A DNA stretch of 11,492 nucleotides from an uncultured Oscillospiraceae bacterium (GCA_934589675.1 CAKTOF010000030.1:1-11492); one strand, 5' to 3'; counted from the first letter of the stretch, positions 1 to 9,179 are shown. Notes: generated by a model from the sequence alone, not told the origin. Translations and numbers: made by a program.

Positions 1-1144
1 ATGTTCTTTTATTAGGATAGAAATACTTTACAATATACTCAAGAGGATTGTTTTCAGCACTTGCGAATACCGCTGCCGAAACTTCCGCGGTAAACGGTGT
101 AATCGTTTTTTTGTACGGACGTATATAGTTATATTCGTCGTCATTGACCGTTTCATTCCGAACTACTCTGGTGCCAAAGAGTTTAGAAATAGACTGTATC
201 TTTTCATTGATGTATTCATTAAATTCCCGTTGCGAACTCATCAACGCTTCACAAGTTTCCTTGATTTTTGAGAAATCCGGAGAATCGTAATACTCTAATA
301 TCCGCTGGTTAGCACTTACAATTTTCTCGACTTCGCCCTTAAGGTGGTCTATAAAGTCCCCGACAAGTGTCCATTCTTCGCTGTCAAGGTTTTTGATTTT
401 CTTAATGCTATTCACTGTTCTATCGAATAATTGTCCAATCAAACTGTCTAGTTGTTTCTGATCCCCCTTGACAACCAAGGTATCCCTGCTGGCATTTGCA
501 TAATCTATGATACCGTTTACACGTTCATAATACTCGTGTTGTTTTTGGCTCAACGCTTCTTTTTGCTGCTCTTTAATATGTTTGTTATATTCTCCTTTTC
601 CCATCAACAGCGAAGAATCCTTCCGGAATTTATCTACGTCATCTTGTGTTACCGCGATTTCTTTTTCTCCCAAGTTGTTTCCTGCCGACGAGATATAACT
701 GACCCTAACTCTAAAAGCACTCGCATTTCTCAACGCTGTATTAACCCGCTGCGATATTTTTTGATAATTTTGATAATACTGAGGACGTGATTTAAAACTA
801 TTGCTCTTGAGAAACTCTTTTAGTGTCGTTGCTACACCACTTTTTTGTTCAATGGTTTTTTCTGCAACCTCCAGCATTTCTTTATTATCTCTAAAGTACT
901 TAATATCATCGTACTTTTCCAACGCCTGCCGGCTTTTTACTGTTACACGCTTATCGTAATAAGGAACCGCATTCCAGCTTTTTAGGCTCAATTCCCTTAG
1001 CACTTCCGCTTCCATCTGGCGATATTGTCGTTCCGCTTCTCTTTGAGCTGCTCTTATTGCTTCTTCCTCTCTTTCGCGTTGCGCTTTTCTCCCCATGCAA
1101 ATCACTATAATCGCTAAAATAACCGCGCCTATAACCCACATCAT
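1..1144 (-). CDS. Partial membrane-anchored helical protein, unknown function (runs off left edge)
   Basis: Read on the minus strand, the frame from the ATG at 1144 stays open for 381 codons to the window edge without a stop, so the C-terminus is missing. The protein starts MMWVIGAVILAIIVICMG, one hydrophobic helix (about residues 3-17) followed at once by a basic and acidic stretch (RKAQREREEEA), which suggests an N-terminal membrane anchor with the rest in the cytoplasm. Residues about 20-55 and 190-320 are rich in E, K, Q and R and look helical or coiled-coil. A GAGAGGG ribosome binding site lies 8 bases upstream; a second ATG follows directly at 1141. I do not recognise the family with confidence. 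The layout faintly recalls long clostridial proteins with a nuclease domain near the C-terminus, but that part is not in view. Base composition is much more AT-rich than every other gene here, which suggests transfer. It has its own promoter at 1235-1207. Confidence 0.8.
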   Translation of the reverse strand, partial: MMWVIGAVILAIIVICMGRKAQREREEEAIRAAQREAERQYRQMEAEVLRELSLKSWNAVPYYDKRVTVKSRQALEKYDDIKYFRDNKEMLEVAEKTIEQKSGVATTLKEFLKSNSFKSRPQYYQNYQKISQRVNTALRNASAFRVRVSYISSAGNNLGEKEIAVTQDDVDKFRKDSSLLMGKGEYNKHIKEQQKEALSQKQHEYYERVNGIIDYANASRDTLVVKGDQKQLDSLIGQLFDRTVNSIKKIKNLDSEEWTLVGDFIDHLKGEVEKIVSANQRILEYYDSPDFSKIKETCEALMSSQREFNEYINEKIQSISKLFGTRVVRNETVNDDEYNYIRPYKKTITPFTAEVSAAVFASAENNPLEYIVKYFYPNKRT

Positions 1145-1206
1145 TTTCTAATCCCTCTCTTTTTTGATTGTGGCATAGCATTTTTTAAGCATATGAATTC
1201 AAAAAC

Positions 1207-1235
1207 AGTATATCGCGAAATTATTCGCGAGTCAA
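1207..1235 (-). promoter_or_regulatory. Sigma-A-type promoter of the partial gene
   Basis: On the minus strand, TTGACT (1235-1230, 5/6 match to -35) is followed after exactly 17 bases by TATACT (1212-1207, 5/6 match to -10). The start of transcription would fall near 1200, leaving a leader of about 55 bases before the ATG at 1144. It lies downstream of the guaA terminator, so the gene appears to be transcribed independently. Confidence 0.8.
1213..1230. promoter_or_regulatory. Palindromic putative operator inside the promoter spacer
   Basis: TCGCGAA, four bases (ATTA on the plus strand), then TTCGCGA form a perfect 7-bp inverted repeat. It fills the 17-bp spacer between -35 and -10 and includes the last -35 base. 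A protein bound here would block RNA polymerase, so repression of the partial gene is the natural reading. I do not recognise the motif as the site of a known regulator, and the regulator is not in the window. Confidence 0.6.
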
Positions 1236-1302
1236 CCCTTACAGGATTATCCAGTGCAGGCCGAGCGCAATTATCCGCAAAGAGGCCTACGCTAGAACAG
1301 GA

Positions 1303-1344
1303 AAAAGAGCTATCTGACTTTGAATGAAGTCAGATAGCTCTTTT
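1303..1344 (-). terminator. Rho-independent terminator after guaA (symmetrical)
   Basis: An 18-bp perfect inverted repeat (1303-1320 and 1327-1344) encloses a 6-base loop. The stem ends are A/T runs, so in the guaA direction the hairpin ends in a T5 run; the opposite direction also ends in T4. It lies about 90 bases after the guaA stop and before the promoter of the leftmost gene. Confidence 0.85.
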
Positions 1345-1436
1345 ATGGATCATGAAATTCTGTTGTCAAATCGTTGCCACGAGGGGGCTAGACTTAAAAA
1401 AGTCCAGTGTTTACGGGCTTTTTCGGGCCTCTGAAA

Positions 1437-2978
<1,542 letters not shown>

Positions 2979-2991
2979 ATCGTTTTCTCCC

Positions 2992-5900
2992 TTACAGTTT
3001 CGTGACGTCGACCGCCTGAAGCTCGCGGCTTCTGCCCTGCCGGCGCGCGGTCACGATGGCGCGTGCCGTGTCGATGGCGGTGATGCAGGGGATGCTGCGC
3101 TCAGAGCACATGCGGCGGATCTTCCAGCCGTCGCCGTCGGCCTTTTTGCCGCGGTTGGGCGTGTTGATGACCATGTCGGCCATGCCGATGGAGACCATAT
3201 CGCCGATGGTCGGGCCCTCCTCGCCGATGCGGTTGACCTTCTGGCAGTGGACGCCGTGCTCAGTCAGGTAGCGGCAGGTGCCCTCCGTGCCGTAGAGGTG
3301 GACGCCGAGCTCCTCGAGGCTGCGGGCGATGGGCAGCGCCTCGCCCTTGTCCTCGTCGTTGACGGTCACGATGACATTCGAGCCGGCCTTCGGCAGTTCC
3401 ATGCCCGCGCCCTTGAACGCCTTGAGCAGCGCCTGCGGGAAGAGCGTGTCGATGCCGAGCACCTCGCCCGTCGACTTCATCTCCGGCCCGAGGCCCATGT
3501 CAACGTCCGTGAGCTTCTGGAACGAGAACACCGGCATTTTGACGGCGTAGTGGTCCGACGCCGGGTAGAGCCCCGTGCCGTAGCCCATATCGCGCAGCTT
3601 CTCGCCGAGCATGGCGCGGGTGGCCAGCTCGATGATCGGCACACCCGTGACCTTCGTGATATACGGGATCGTGCGCGACGAGCGCGGGTTGACCTCGATG
3701 ACGTAGACTTTGTCGTTGTAGATGACGAACTGGATGTTGACAAGGCCGACGACGTGCAGCGCCGTGGCAAGGCGGCGGGTGTAGTCCGTTAAAATCTCCT
3801 GATGCTTCGGCTCGATGTTGAGCGGCGGGTAGACGGAGATGGAGTCGCCGGAGTGGATGCCCGCGCGCTCCAAGTGCTCCATGATGCCGGGGATGAGGAT
3901 GTCCTCGCCGTCGCACACGGCGTCGACCTCGACCTCGCGGCCCATGAGGTACTTGTCCACGAGGATGGGATGCTCCTGCTCGACCATGTTGATGATGCCC
4001 ATATACTCGCGGATGTCTTTTTCGTTGTAGGCGATCTCCATGCCCTGACCGCCGAGGACGTAAGACGGGCGGACGAGCACAGGGTAGCCGATCTTCTCAG
4101 CGACGGCGACGGCCTCGTCGGCCGTAAAGACCGTGCCGGCGTCGGCCTTGGAGATGTGGGTCTGCTTCAAAATTTCGTCGAACTTCTCGCGGTCCTCGGC
4201 CGCGTCGACGCCCTCGGCGTCCGTGCCGAGAATGGGCACGCCCATGTCCGTGAGCGCCTGCGTCAGCTTGATGGCCGTCTGGCCGCCGAACTGCACGACG
4301 GCGCCCCAGGGCTTCTCCAGCTCGACGACGTTTGCGACATCCTCGGCCGTGAGCGGCTCAAAGTAGAGCTTGTCGGCAACATCGAAGTCCGTGGAGACCG
4401 TCTCGGGGTTGTTGTTGATGATGATCGTCTCGCAGCCGAGCTTTTTCAGCGCCCAGACAGCGTGGACGGAGCAGAAGTCAAACTCGATGCCCTGCCCGAT
4501 GCGGATGGGGCCGGAGCCGAGGACGAGCACCTTGCGCGGCGCCGAATCCGGCACGGACTCGTTTTCCGTGTCGTAGGTGGAGTAGTAGTACGGCGTGGCC
4601 GCGTCAAACTCGGCCGCGCAGGTGTCGACCATTTTGAACACGGCGTGCAGGCCGAATCTGTCACGCAGCGCGCGGATGTCAGCCGTCTTCGCGCCGCAGA
4701 GCTCGGCGATGACGTGGTCGGGGAAGCTCATCTGCTTGGCGCGGCGGAGCGCGGCCTCATCCGGGATGCCGCGGCGGAGCGTGTTTTCCATGTCGATGAT
4801 GTCGCCGATGCGGTCTAAGAACCACAGGTCGATCATCGTGACGGAGTGGATATATTCTTTTTCGATGCCGCGGCGGAGCGCCTCGGCGACGACGAACAGG
4901 CGCTGATCGTCCTGAATTTCGAGCTTGCGGCGGACCTCGTCGTCCGTGAGCGCGCAGAGCGCCGGCAGCCGGAGCGAATCGGTGTGCTGCTCGAGCGAGC
5001 GGACGGCCTTCATGAGCGCGCCCTCGAAGCTGTTGTCGATGGCCATGACCTCGCCCGTGGCCTTCATCTGCGTGCCGAGGATGCGGCTTGCGCGGACGAA
5101 CTTGTCAAACGGCCACTTCGGGATCTTCACGACGCAGTAGTCGAGCATCGGCTCAAAGCACGCGCACGTTTTCTTCGTGACGGCATTGGGGATCTCGTCG
5201 AGCGTATAGCCGAGCGCGATCTTCGCGGCGACCTTCGCGATGGGATAGCCCGTCGCCTTCGACGCGAGCGCGGACGAACGCGAAACGCGCGGGTTGACCT
5301 CGATGACGGCGTACTGGAACGAATCGGGATTGAGCGCAAACTGCACGTTGCAGCCGCCCTCGATCTTGAGCGCCGTGATGATGTCGAGCGCGGCGGAGCG
5401 GAGCATCTGATACTCCTTGTCGGCCAGCGTCTGGCTCGGCGCGACGACGATGGAGTCGCCGGTGTGGATGCCGACGGGGTCAAAGTTCTCCATGTTGCAG
5501 ACGGTAATGACGTTGCCCGCGCCGTCGCGGATGACCTCGTACTCGATCTCCTTCCAGCCGGAGATGCACTTTTCGACGAGGATCTCGCCGACGCGGCTCA
5601 TGCGGATGCCGCCCGCCGCGATCTCGTGGAGCTGCTGCATGGTATAGGCGATGCCGCCGCCCGTGCCGCCGAGCGTGTAGGCCGGACGGATGATGACCGG
5701 CAGGCCGACCTTCTCGACGAATTTCGCCGCGTCGTCGACCGTCGTGACGACGAGCGACTCGATGCACGGCTGGCCGATGGCCTCCATGGTGTCCTTGAAG
5801 CCCTGGCGGTCCTCGGCCTTGCGGATGGACTCGGCCGACGTGCCGAGCAGGCGGACGCCGTATTTTTCAAGCGTGCCGTCCTCGGCCAGCGCCATGGCGA

Positions 5901-6192
5901 GGTTGAGGCCCGTCTGCCCGCCGAGCGTCGGCAGGATGGAATCCGGGCGCTCCATCTCGATGATCTGCGTGACGGAGGCGGTGTTGAGCGGCTCGATATA
6001 GACGTGGTCGGCGATGTCCTTGTCCGTCATGATCGTGGCGGGGTTGGAGTTGACGAGCACGACCTCGACGCCCTCCTCGCGCAGCGAGCGGCAGGCCTGC
6101 GTGCCGGCGTAGTCAAACTCTGCGGCCTGTCCGATGACAATGGGGCCGGAGCCGATGACGAGGACTTTTTTGATCGTAGGATTCTTCGGCAT
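2992..6192 (-). CDS. carB: Carbamoyl phosphate synthase, large subunit
   Basis: Makes carbamoyl phosphate from bicarbonate, two ATP and the ammonia channelled from CarA; the product feeds pyrimidine and arginine synthesis. The 1066 residues show the expected duplicated architecture. The first ATP-grasp half opens with KKVLVIGSGPIVIGQ near residue 8, and the second opens with RKVLVLGSGPIRIGQ near residue 555. Each half contains an EVNPR motif (EVNPRVSRSSAL and EVNPRSSRTIPY), part of the ATP-grasp active site. The last ~130 residues form an MGS-like allosteric domain with TPNRGKKADGDGWKIRR, where related enzymes bind UMP, IMP or ornithine. The ATG shares one base with the carA stop (TAATG), which points to translational coupling and matched subunit production. 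Both halves look intact. Confidence 0.97.
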   Translation of the reverse strand: MPKNPTIKKVLVIGSGPIVIGQAAEFDYAGTQACRSLREEGVEVVLVNSNPATIMTDKDIADHVYIEPLNTASVTQIIEMERPDSILPTLGGQTGLNLAMALAEDGTLEKYGVRLLGTSAESIRKAEDRQGFKDTMEAIGQPCIESLVVTTVDDAAKFVEKVGLPVIIRPAYTLGGTGGGIAYTMQQLHEIAAGGIRMSRVGEILVEKCISGWKEIEYEVIRDGAGNVITVCNMENFDPVGIHTGDSIVVAPSQTLADKEYQMLRSAALDIITALKIEGGCNVQFALNPDSFQYAVIEVNPRVSRSSALASKATGYPIAKVAAKIALGYTLDEIPNAVTKKTCACFEPMLDYCVVKIPKWPFDKFVRASRILGTQMKATGEVMAIDNSFEGALMKAVRSLEQHTDSLRLPALCALTDDEVRRKLEIQDDQRLFVVAEALRRGIEKEYIHSVTMIDLWFLDRIGDIIDMENTLRRGIPDEAALRRAKQMSFPDHVIAELCGAKTADIRALRDRFGLHAVFKMVDTCAAEFDAATPYYYSTYDTENESVPDSAPRKVLVLGSGPIRIGQGIEFDFCSVHAVWALKKLGCETIIINNNPETVSTDFDVADKLYFEPLTAEDVANVVELEKPWGAVVQFGGQTAIKLTQALTDMGVPILGTDAEGVDAAEDREKFDEILKQTHISKADAGTVFTADEAVAVAEKIGYPVLVRPSYVLGGQGMEIAYNEKDIREYMGIINMVEQEHPILVDKYLMGREVEVDAVCDGEDILIPGIMEHLERAGIHSGDSISVYPPLNIEPKHQEILTDYTRRLATALHVVGLVNIQFVIYNDKVYVIEVNPRSSRTIPYITKVTGVPIIELATRAMLGEKLRDMGYGTGLYPASDHYAVKMPVFSFQKLTDVDMGLGPEMKSTGEVLGIDTLFPQALLKAFKGAGMELPKAGSNVIVTVNDEDKGEALPIARSLEELGVHLYGTEGTCRYLTEHGVHCQKVNRIGEEGPTIGDMVSIGMADMVINTPNRGKKADGDGWKIRRMCSERSIPCITAIDTARAIVTARRQGRSRELQAVDVTKL

Positions 6193-7268
6193 TACGCTTT
6201 CCCTCCCATTCTGGCGACGAAGCGGTCAAACAGATACGCAGTGTCCTGCGGCCCGGGCGCCGCCTCGGGGTGGAACTGCACCGTCTCGACCCGGCCGTTC
6301 TGGTAGCGCAGGCCCTCGACGGAACCGTCGTTGACGTTCACATGGCTGACCGTCGCCACGGCCGGGTCAACGGAGTCGGCCACGACGCAGTAGTTGTGGT
6401 TCTGCGACGTGATATACACGCGGCCGGCCGCGAAATCGCGCACGGGGTGGTTGCCGCCGTGGTGGCCGTACTTGAGCTTTTCCGTCCGCGCGCCCGTCGC
6501 GATGGCCATGAACTGGTGGCCAAGGCAGACGGCGAAGATCGGCAGCGTGGAGTCATAGAGCTTTTTGACCTCGGCGATGAGGTCGCCGCAGTCGGCCGGG
6601 TCGCCGGGGCCGTTGGAGAGCATGACGCCGTCGAACCCGCCGGCGAGGATCTCGTCGGCCTTCGTGTGCGCCGGGAACACGGTCACCTCACAGCCGCGGC
6701 TCACCAGACCGCGGATGATGTTCTCCTTCACGCCGTAGTCGAGCAGCGCCACGCGCGGGCCGCCCGTTCCGGCGTAGACCTGCGGTTTTTCGCGCGTCAC
6801 GCGCTCGACCGTGCCGCGCACGCGGTAGGCGCGGATCTTCTCAAGCGCCGCGTCCACATCCACGTCCGGGTCGGTCGTGATCATGGCGTTCATCGTGCCC
6901 TCGTCGCGCAGCACGCGCGTGATGGCGCGCGTGTCCACATCGCAGATGCCCGTGATGCCGTACTGTTTGAGATAGTCGTCCAGCGTGCCTTCGCAGCGGA
7001 AGTTGCTGCCGCGCGCAGCCAGATGCCGGACGATGAACGCCTCCGGCCATGCGCGGCCGGACTCGCCGTCCTCACCGTTGACGCCGTAGTTGCCAATGAG
7101 CGGATAGGTCATCACGACGCCCTCGCCCGCATAGCTCGGGTCGGTCAGGACCTCCTGATAGCCGGCCATGGAGGTGTTGAACACCGCCTCAAAAACCTTC
7201 TCCTCCGCAGCGCCCATGCTCGTGCCGCGAAACACACGCCCGTTCGCCAGGATCAAAGCAGCCTGCAT
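6192..7268 (-). CDS. carA: Carbamoyl phosphate synthase, small (glutaminase) subunit
   Basis: Hydrolyses glutamine and passes ammonia to CarB. From the start chosen here the protein has 358 residues. The N-terminal CPSase small-chain domain (about 1-160) is followed by a class I amidotransferase domain with VALLDYG, SNGPGDP, the nucleophile Cys248 in FAVCLGHQ, and His333/Glu335 in FHPEAAPGP. Three in-frame ATGs are close together (7286, 7274, 7268). I chose 7268 because AAAGGG lies at a proper distance upstream of it and is too close to 7274, and because MQAALILANG lines up with the usual CarA N-terminus. The 7286 start would add six residues, MQRVMK. It is the first gene of carA-carB-guaA. 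The region upstream holds a probable promoter overlapped by ArgR-like palindromes; I see no PyrR-type attenuator in the short leader. Confidence 0.96.
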   Translation of the reverse strand: MQAALILANGRVFRGTSMGAAEEKVFEAVFNTSMAGYQEVLTDPSYAGEGVVMTYPLIGNYGVNGEDGESGRAWPEAFIVRHLAARGSNFRCEGTLDDYLKQYGITGICDVDTRAITRVLRDEGTMNAMITTDPDVDVDAALEKIRAYRVRGTVERVTREKPQVYAGTGGPRVALLDYGVKENIIRGLVSRGCEVTVFPAHTKADEILAGGFDGVMLSNGPGDPADCGDLIAEVKKLYDSTLPIFAVCLGHQFMAIATGARTEKLKYGHHGGNHPVRDFAAGRVYITSQNHNYCVVADSVDPAVATVSHVNVNDGSVEGLRYQNGRVETVQFHPEAAPGPQDTAYLFDRFVARMGGKA

Positions 7269-7303
7269 CTTCATCACCCTTTGCATAAAATCTACGCTTT
7301 TAA

Positions 7304-7337
7304 TGCATATTTATGAATATCGGCGCATAAATATGCA
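7304..7337. promoter_or_regulatory. Paired ArgR-like palindromes over the carA promoter
   Basis: Two similar AT-rich palindromes lie 20 bp apart. One is GCATA-TT-TATGA (7305-7316) and the other GCATA-AA-TATGC (7325-7336). Known ARG boxes have half-sites like TGAAT/ATTCA, and the same TGnAT-wwww-AT layout can be read here with some mismatches. They cover the proposed -10 and -35. A third GCATA half-site occurs at 7283-7287. ArgR control would make sense because carbamoyl phosphate feeds arginine synthesis. The identity of the regulator is inferred. Confidence 0.4.
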
Positions 7338-7338
7338 A
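7310..7338 (-). promoter_or_regulatory. Probable promoter of the carA-carB-guaA operon
   Basis: On the minus strand, TTGCAT (7338-7333) and CATAAA (7315-7310) are separated by 17 bases; each matches its consensus at 4 of 6 positions. Transcription would start near 7303, giving a leader of about 35 bases. The hexamers are weak, but this is the only AT-rich stretch with proper spacing directly before carA. Confidence 0.45.
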
Positions 7339-7509
7339 TTTCGCGCATTTCCCATTAGAGTTTATGGTATCTCATTCCCCGACAAAAATCAAGTACAGGA
7401 CTTCTAAAATTCGCCGCCGTTTTTTACCGCCGTGTGTGGAATATTCCGCCCTTCCGCCGCAAAGACTAGCCCGGGATCCCGTTTTGCGCCCGCGAAAGGA
7501 GGCAGCCGC

Positions 7510-8184
7510 ATGATCACGACCTACATCCGCTCCATTGTGCTCTACGTTGTGCTCATCGCGGCCGTGCGCCTGATGGGCAAGCGGCAGATCGGCGAGATGG
7601 CGCCGTCGGAGTTCGTCGTGACGATGCTCTTGGCGGACCTTGCCGCCGTGCCGATGCAGGACACCGGCATCCCACTGCTCACCGGGCTCATCCCCATCGC
7701 AGCCGTGCTCGCGCTCGAGCTCATTCTGGCCGCCGCCTGCCTGCGCTCGGTGCGCGCGCGGCGCATTTTGTGCGGCAAGCCCGTGATCCTCATGGAAAAC
7801 GGCGTCATTTTGCAGAAAAACCTGCGCAGCACGCGCCTGACGCTCGACGAGCTGACGGAGCTGCTGCGCGGCGCGGGCTATGTCGACCTGACCGAGATCC
7901 AGTACGCGATCTTAGAGACGAACGGCCTTTTGTCCGTCCTTCCCTACCCGAAATACGCGCCGCCGGGCGCGAAAGACTTAAGCGTCCGCGTCAAGGCGCT
8001 TCGCCTGCCCGTCACGCTCGTCTCGGACGGCCGCGTCATCCGCGAGAATCTCCGCGCGGCCGGCCGGGACGAGGCGTGGCTGCGGGAAACGCTCCGGCAG
8101 CTCGGCTGCACGGCGCGCGAGGTGTATCTTCTGACGGTCGACAGCGGCGGGACGCTCTATTTTGCAAAGAAGGAGCAATCGTAA
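7510..8184 (+). CDS. DUF421 (YetF-type) membrane protein
   Basis: A 224-residue member of the DUF421/YetF family. Three hydrophobic helices lie at about residues 5-22, 35-52 and 57-80. The family signature follows the first helix: MGKRQIGEMAPSEFVVTML. The soluble YetF domain starts near residue 90 (GKPVILMENG), with the typical RLTLDELTELLR and SVLPYPKYAPP. I chose the ATG at 7510 because AAAGGAGG (7495-7502) lies 7 bases upstream; an upstream in-frame ATG at 7432 would add 26 residues that precede the first helix and look non-coding. Molecular function is not settled; some DUF421 proteins are linked to spore membranes and spore resistance in Firmicutes. The gene shares one base with the next one, a family that I know as its common partner in Clostridia. 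No clear promoter is visible in 7339-7509; that stretch holds a perfect palindrome, GGAATATTCC, at 7438-7447. Confidence 0.9.
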   Translation: MITTYIRSIVLYVVLIAAVRLMGKRQIGEMAPSEFVVTMLLADLAAVPMQDTGIPLLTGLIPIAAVLALELILAAACLRSVRARRILCGKPVILMENGVILQKNLRSTRLTLDELTELLRGAGYVDLTEIQYAILETNGLLSVLPYPKYAPPGAKDLSVRVKALRLPVTLVSDGRVIRENLRAAGRDEAWLRETLRQLGCTAREVYLLTVDSGGTLYFAKKEQS

Positions 8185-8564
8185 TGCGCTGCGCAAAATT
8201 CGGCGCGGTCCTGCTTGCGCTGACGCTGGCGCTGTGCCTTGTGAGCCTGTATGCGCTCGGCGGCATCGTCGCGCGCGCGGACGCGCTGCTCTCCCGCGCG
8301 CAGACGCTTGCGTGCGCCGGGCGCTATGAGGAAGCGGCGGAGGCCGGCGAGGCGGCCGCGCAGCTGTGGCGGGACAGGCGGCCGTTCCTCGGCGCCGTGC
8401 TGCGCCATTCCGAGTCCGACGAGCTGGAATTTCTCTTCGCGCGCCTGCCGGCATACAAGGACGCGGACTCGCGCACGGAATTTCTGGCGGTCTGCCTTGA
8501 GCTTCGCGCGCAGCTTAGCCATGTGCTCGACGCGGAGCAGCCGCGCCTTTATAACATCCTCTAG
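8184..8564 (+). CDS. DUF4363 family protein, membrane-anchored
   Basis: A 126-residue protein with an N-terminal hydrophobic helix (about residues 7-30, a signal anchor) and a helical domain likely outside the membrane. The WRDRRPFLGAVLRHSESDELEF region, with its conserved Trp and His, and the C-terminal YNIL resemble DUF4363 proteins, which in Clostridia are commonly encoded next to DUF421 genes. The ATG overlaps the DUF421 stop by one base (TAATG), and AAGGAG (8170-8175) sits 8 bases before it inside the upstream gene, so the pair is translationally coupled and the products probably act together. The biochemical role is unknown. A GC-rich hairpin follows directly. Confidence 0.85.
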   Translation: MRCAKFGAVLLALTLALCLVSLYALGGIVARADALLSRAQTLACAGRYEEAAEAGEAAAQLWRDRRPFLGAVLRHSESDELEFLFARLPAYKDADSRTEFLAVCLELRAQLSHVLDAEQPRLYNIL

Positions 8565-8571
8565 ACGCAAA

Positions 8572-8603
8572 GACGCCCGCAGCGCTGGAAGGCTGCGGGC
8601 GTC
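8572..8603. terminator. GC-rich hairpin between convergent genes
   Basis: GACGCCCGCAGC (8572-8583) and GCTGCGGGCGTC (8592-8603) form a perfect 12-bp stem with an 8-base loop. It lies between the DUF4363 gene and nrdR, which converge. The T-run is poor on both sides: only TTT in the nrdR direction and none directly after the stem on the plus strand. It probably serves both genes, perhaps with lower efficiency. Confidence 0.65.
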
Positions 8604-8639
8604 CGGTCGGTATGGGTCTTTCGGCGGACGCCGCGGTTT

Positions 8640-9095
8640 TCAGCGTTCGTCGAGGATCTTGTTGAGTTCGGCCATAAAGCTGTTGATGTCCTTGAACTGG
8701 CGATAGACCGACGCAAAGCGGACGTAGGCGACCTCGTCGAGCGGCTTGAGCCGCTCCATGACCAGCTCGCCGATGCGCTCGGTCTTGACCTCGCGGTCGA
8801 GCGAATTTTGCAGGATCTGCTCGATGTCGGCCACGGCCGCCTCGAGCTCCGCCATGGACACCGGGCGCTTTTCGCACGCGCGCACCATGCCGTTGAGCAC
8901 CTTGTTGCGCTCGAACGTCTGGCGGCTGCCGTCCTTTTTCACGACGACGATGGGCAGGCTCTCGACGGTCTCATACGTCGTAAACCGCTTCCCGCACGAC
9001 AGGCACTCCCGCCGGCGGCGGATGCTCAGGCCATCGTCGGAATGGCGGGAATCGACCACCTTGCTCTCCTGGTAGCCGCAATACGGACACTTCAT
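8640..9095 (-). CDS. nrdR: Transcriptional repressor NrdR
   Basis: Zinc-finger/ATP-cone regulator that represses ribonucleotide reductase operons according to the bound ATP/dATP. The 151-residue length is standard. The zinc ribbon has Cys3, Cys6, Cys31 and Cys34 (CPYC and CLSC), followed by the conserved GKRFTTYE. The ATP-cone occupies about residues 46-136 (VVKKDGSRQTFERNK, VYRQFKDI). I chose the ATG at 9095: the family starts MKCPYC, and AAAAGGAG lies 8 bases upstream. A start at 9125 would add ten residues (MPGERKGAFA) and read through the ribosome binding site. It has its own strong promoter just upstream. No ribonucleotide reductase gene is in the window. Confidence 0.96.
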   Translation of the reverse strand: MKCPYCGYQESKVVDSRHSDDGLSIRRRRECLSCGKRFTTYETVESLPIVVVKKDGSRQTFERNKVLNGMVRACEKRPVSMAELEAAVADIEQILQNSLDREVKTERIGELVMERLKPLDEVAYVRFASVYRQFKDINSFMAELNKILDER

Positions 9096-9134
9096 GGCAA
9101 ACGCTCCTTTTCTCTCTCCGGGCATTCTTGGGAT

Positions 9135-9163
9135 ATTATATCAAATCCCGCAGGGAGTGTCCA
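9135..9163 (-). promoter_or_regulatory. Sigma-A-type promoter of nrdR
   Basis: On the minus strand, TGGACA (9163-9158, 5/6) and TATAAT (9140-9135, 6/6) are separated by exactly 17 bases. The leader to the ATG at 9095 would be about 33 bases. The spacer contains a short inverted repeat, TCCC-GCA-GGGA (9146-9156), and GATATTATATC, centred on the -10, is an 11-base palindrome. Neither resembles the usual NrdR box. Confidence 0.8.
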
Positions 9164-9179
9164 CCCCTTTCTTCCGGGG

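Noticed and set aside
452..790. A plus-strand open frame of 112 codons in the AT-rich region.
   Set aside because: It lies antisense to the partial gene, lacks a ribosome binding site and has a product rich in F, I and L without coherent topology.
951..1181. A minus-strand frame of 76 codons overlapping the start of the partial gene.
   Set aside because: It is out of frame with the long open frame from 1144, which has a good ribosome binding site, a membrane anchor and 381 codons without a stop.
1391..1404. A short hairpin GACTT-AAAA-AAGTC after guaA.
   Set aside because: Only 5 bp and AT-rich; the 18-bp stem at 1303-1344 is a far better terminator.
7472..7481. A perfect palindrome CGGGATCCCG followed by TTTT before the DUF421 gene.
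   Set aside because: It has no loop and only 10 bases, so it cannot form a useful hairpin; such palindromes are common in GC-rich DNA.
7432..7509. An N-terminal extension of the DUF421 protein from an ATG at 7432.
   Set aside because: AAAGGAGG lies at proper distance from the ATG at 7510, where the family's first membrane helix begins; the extra 26 residues are not family-like.
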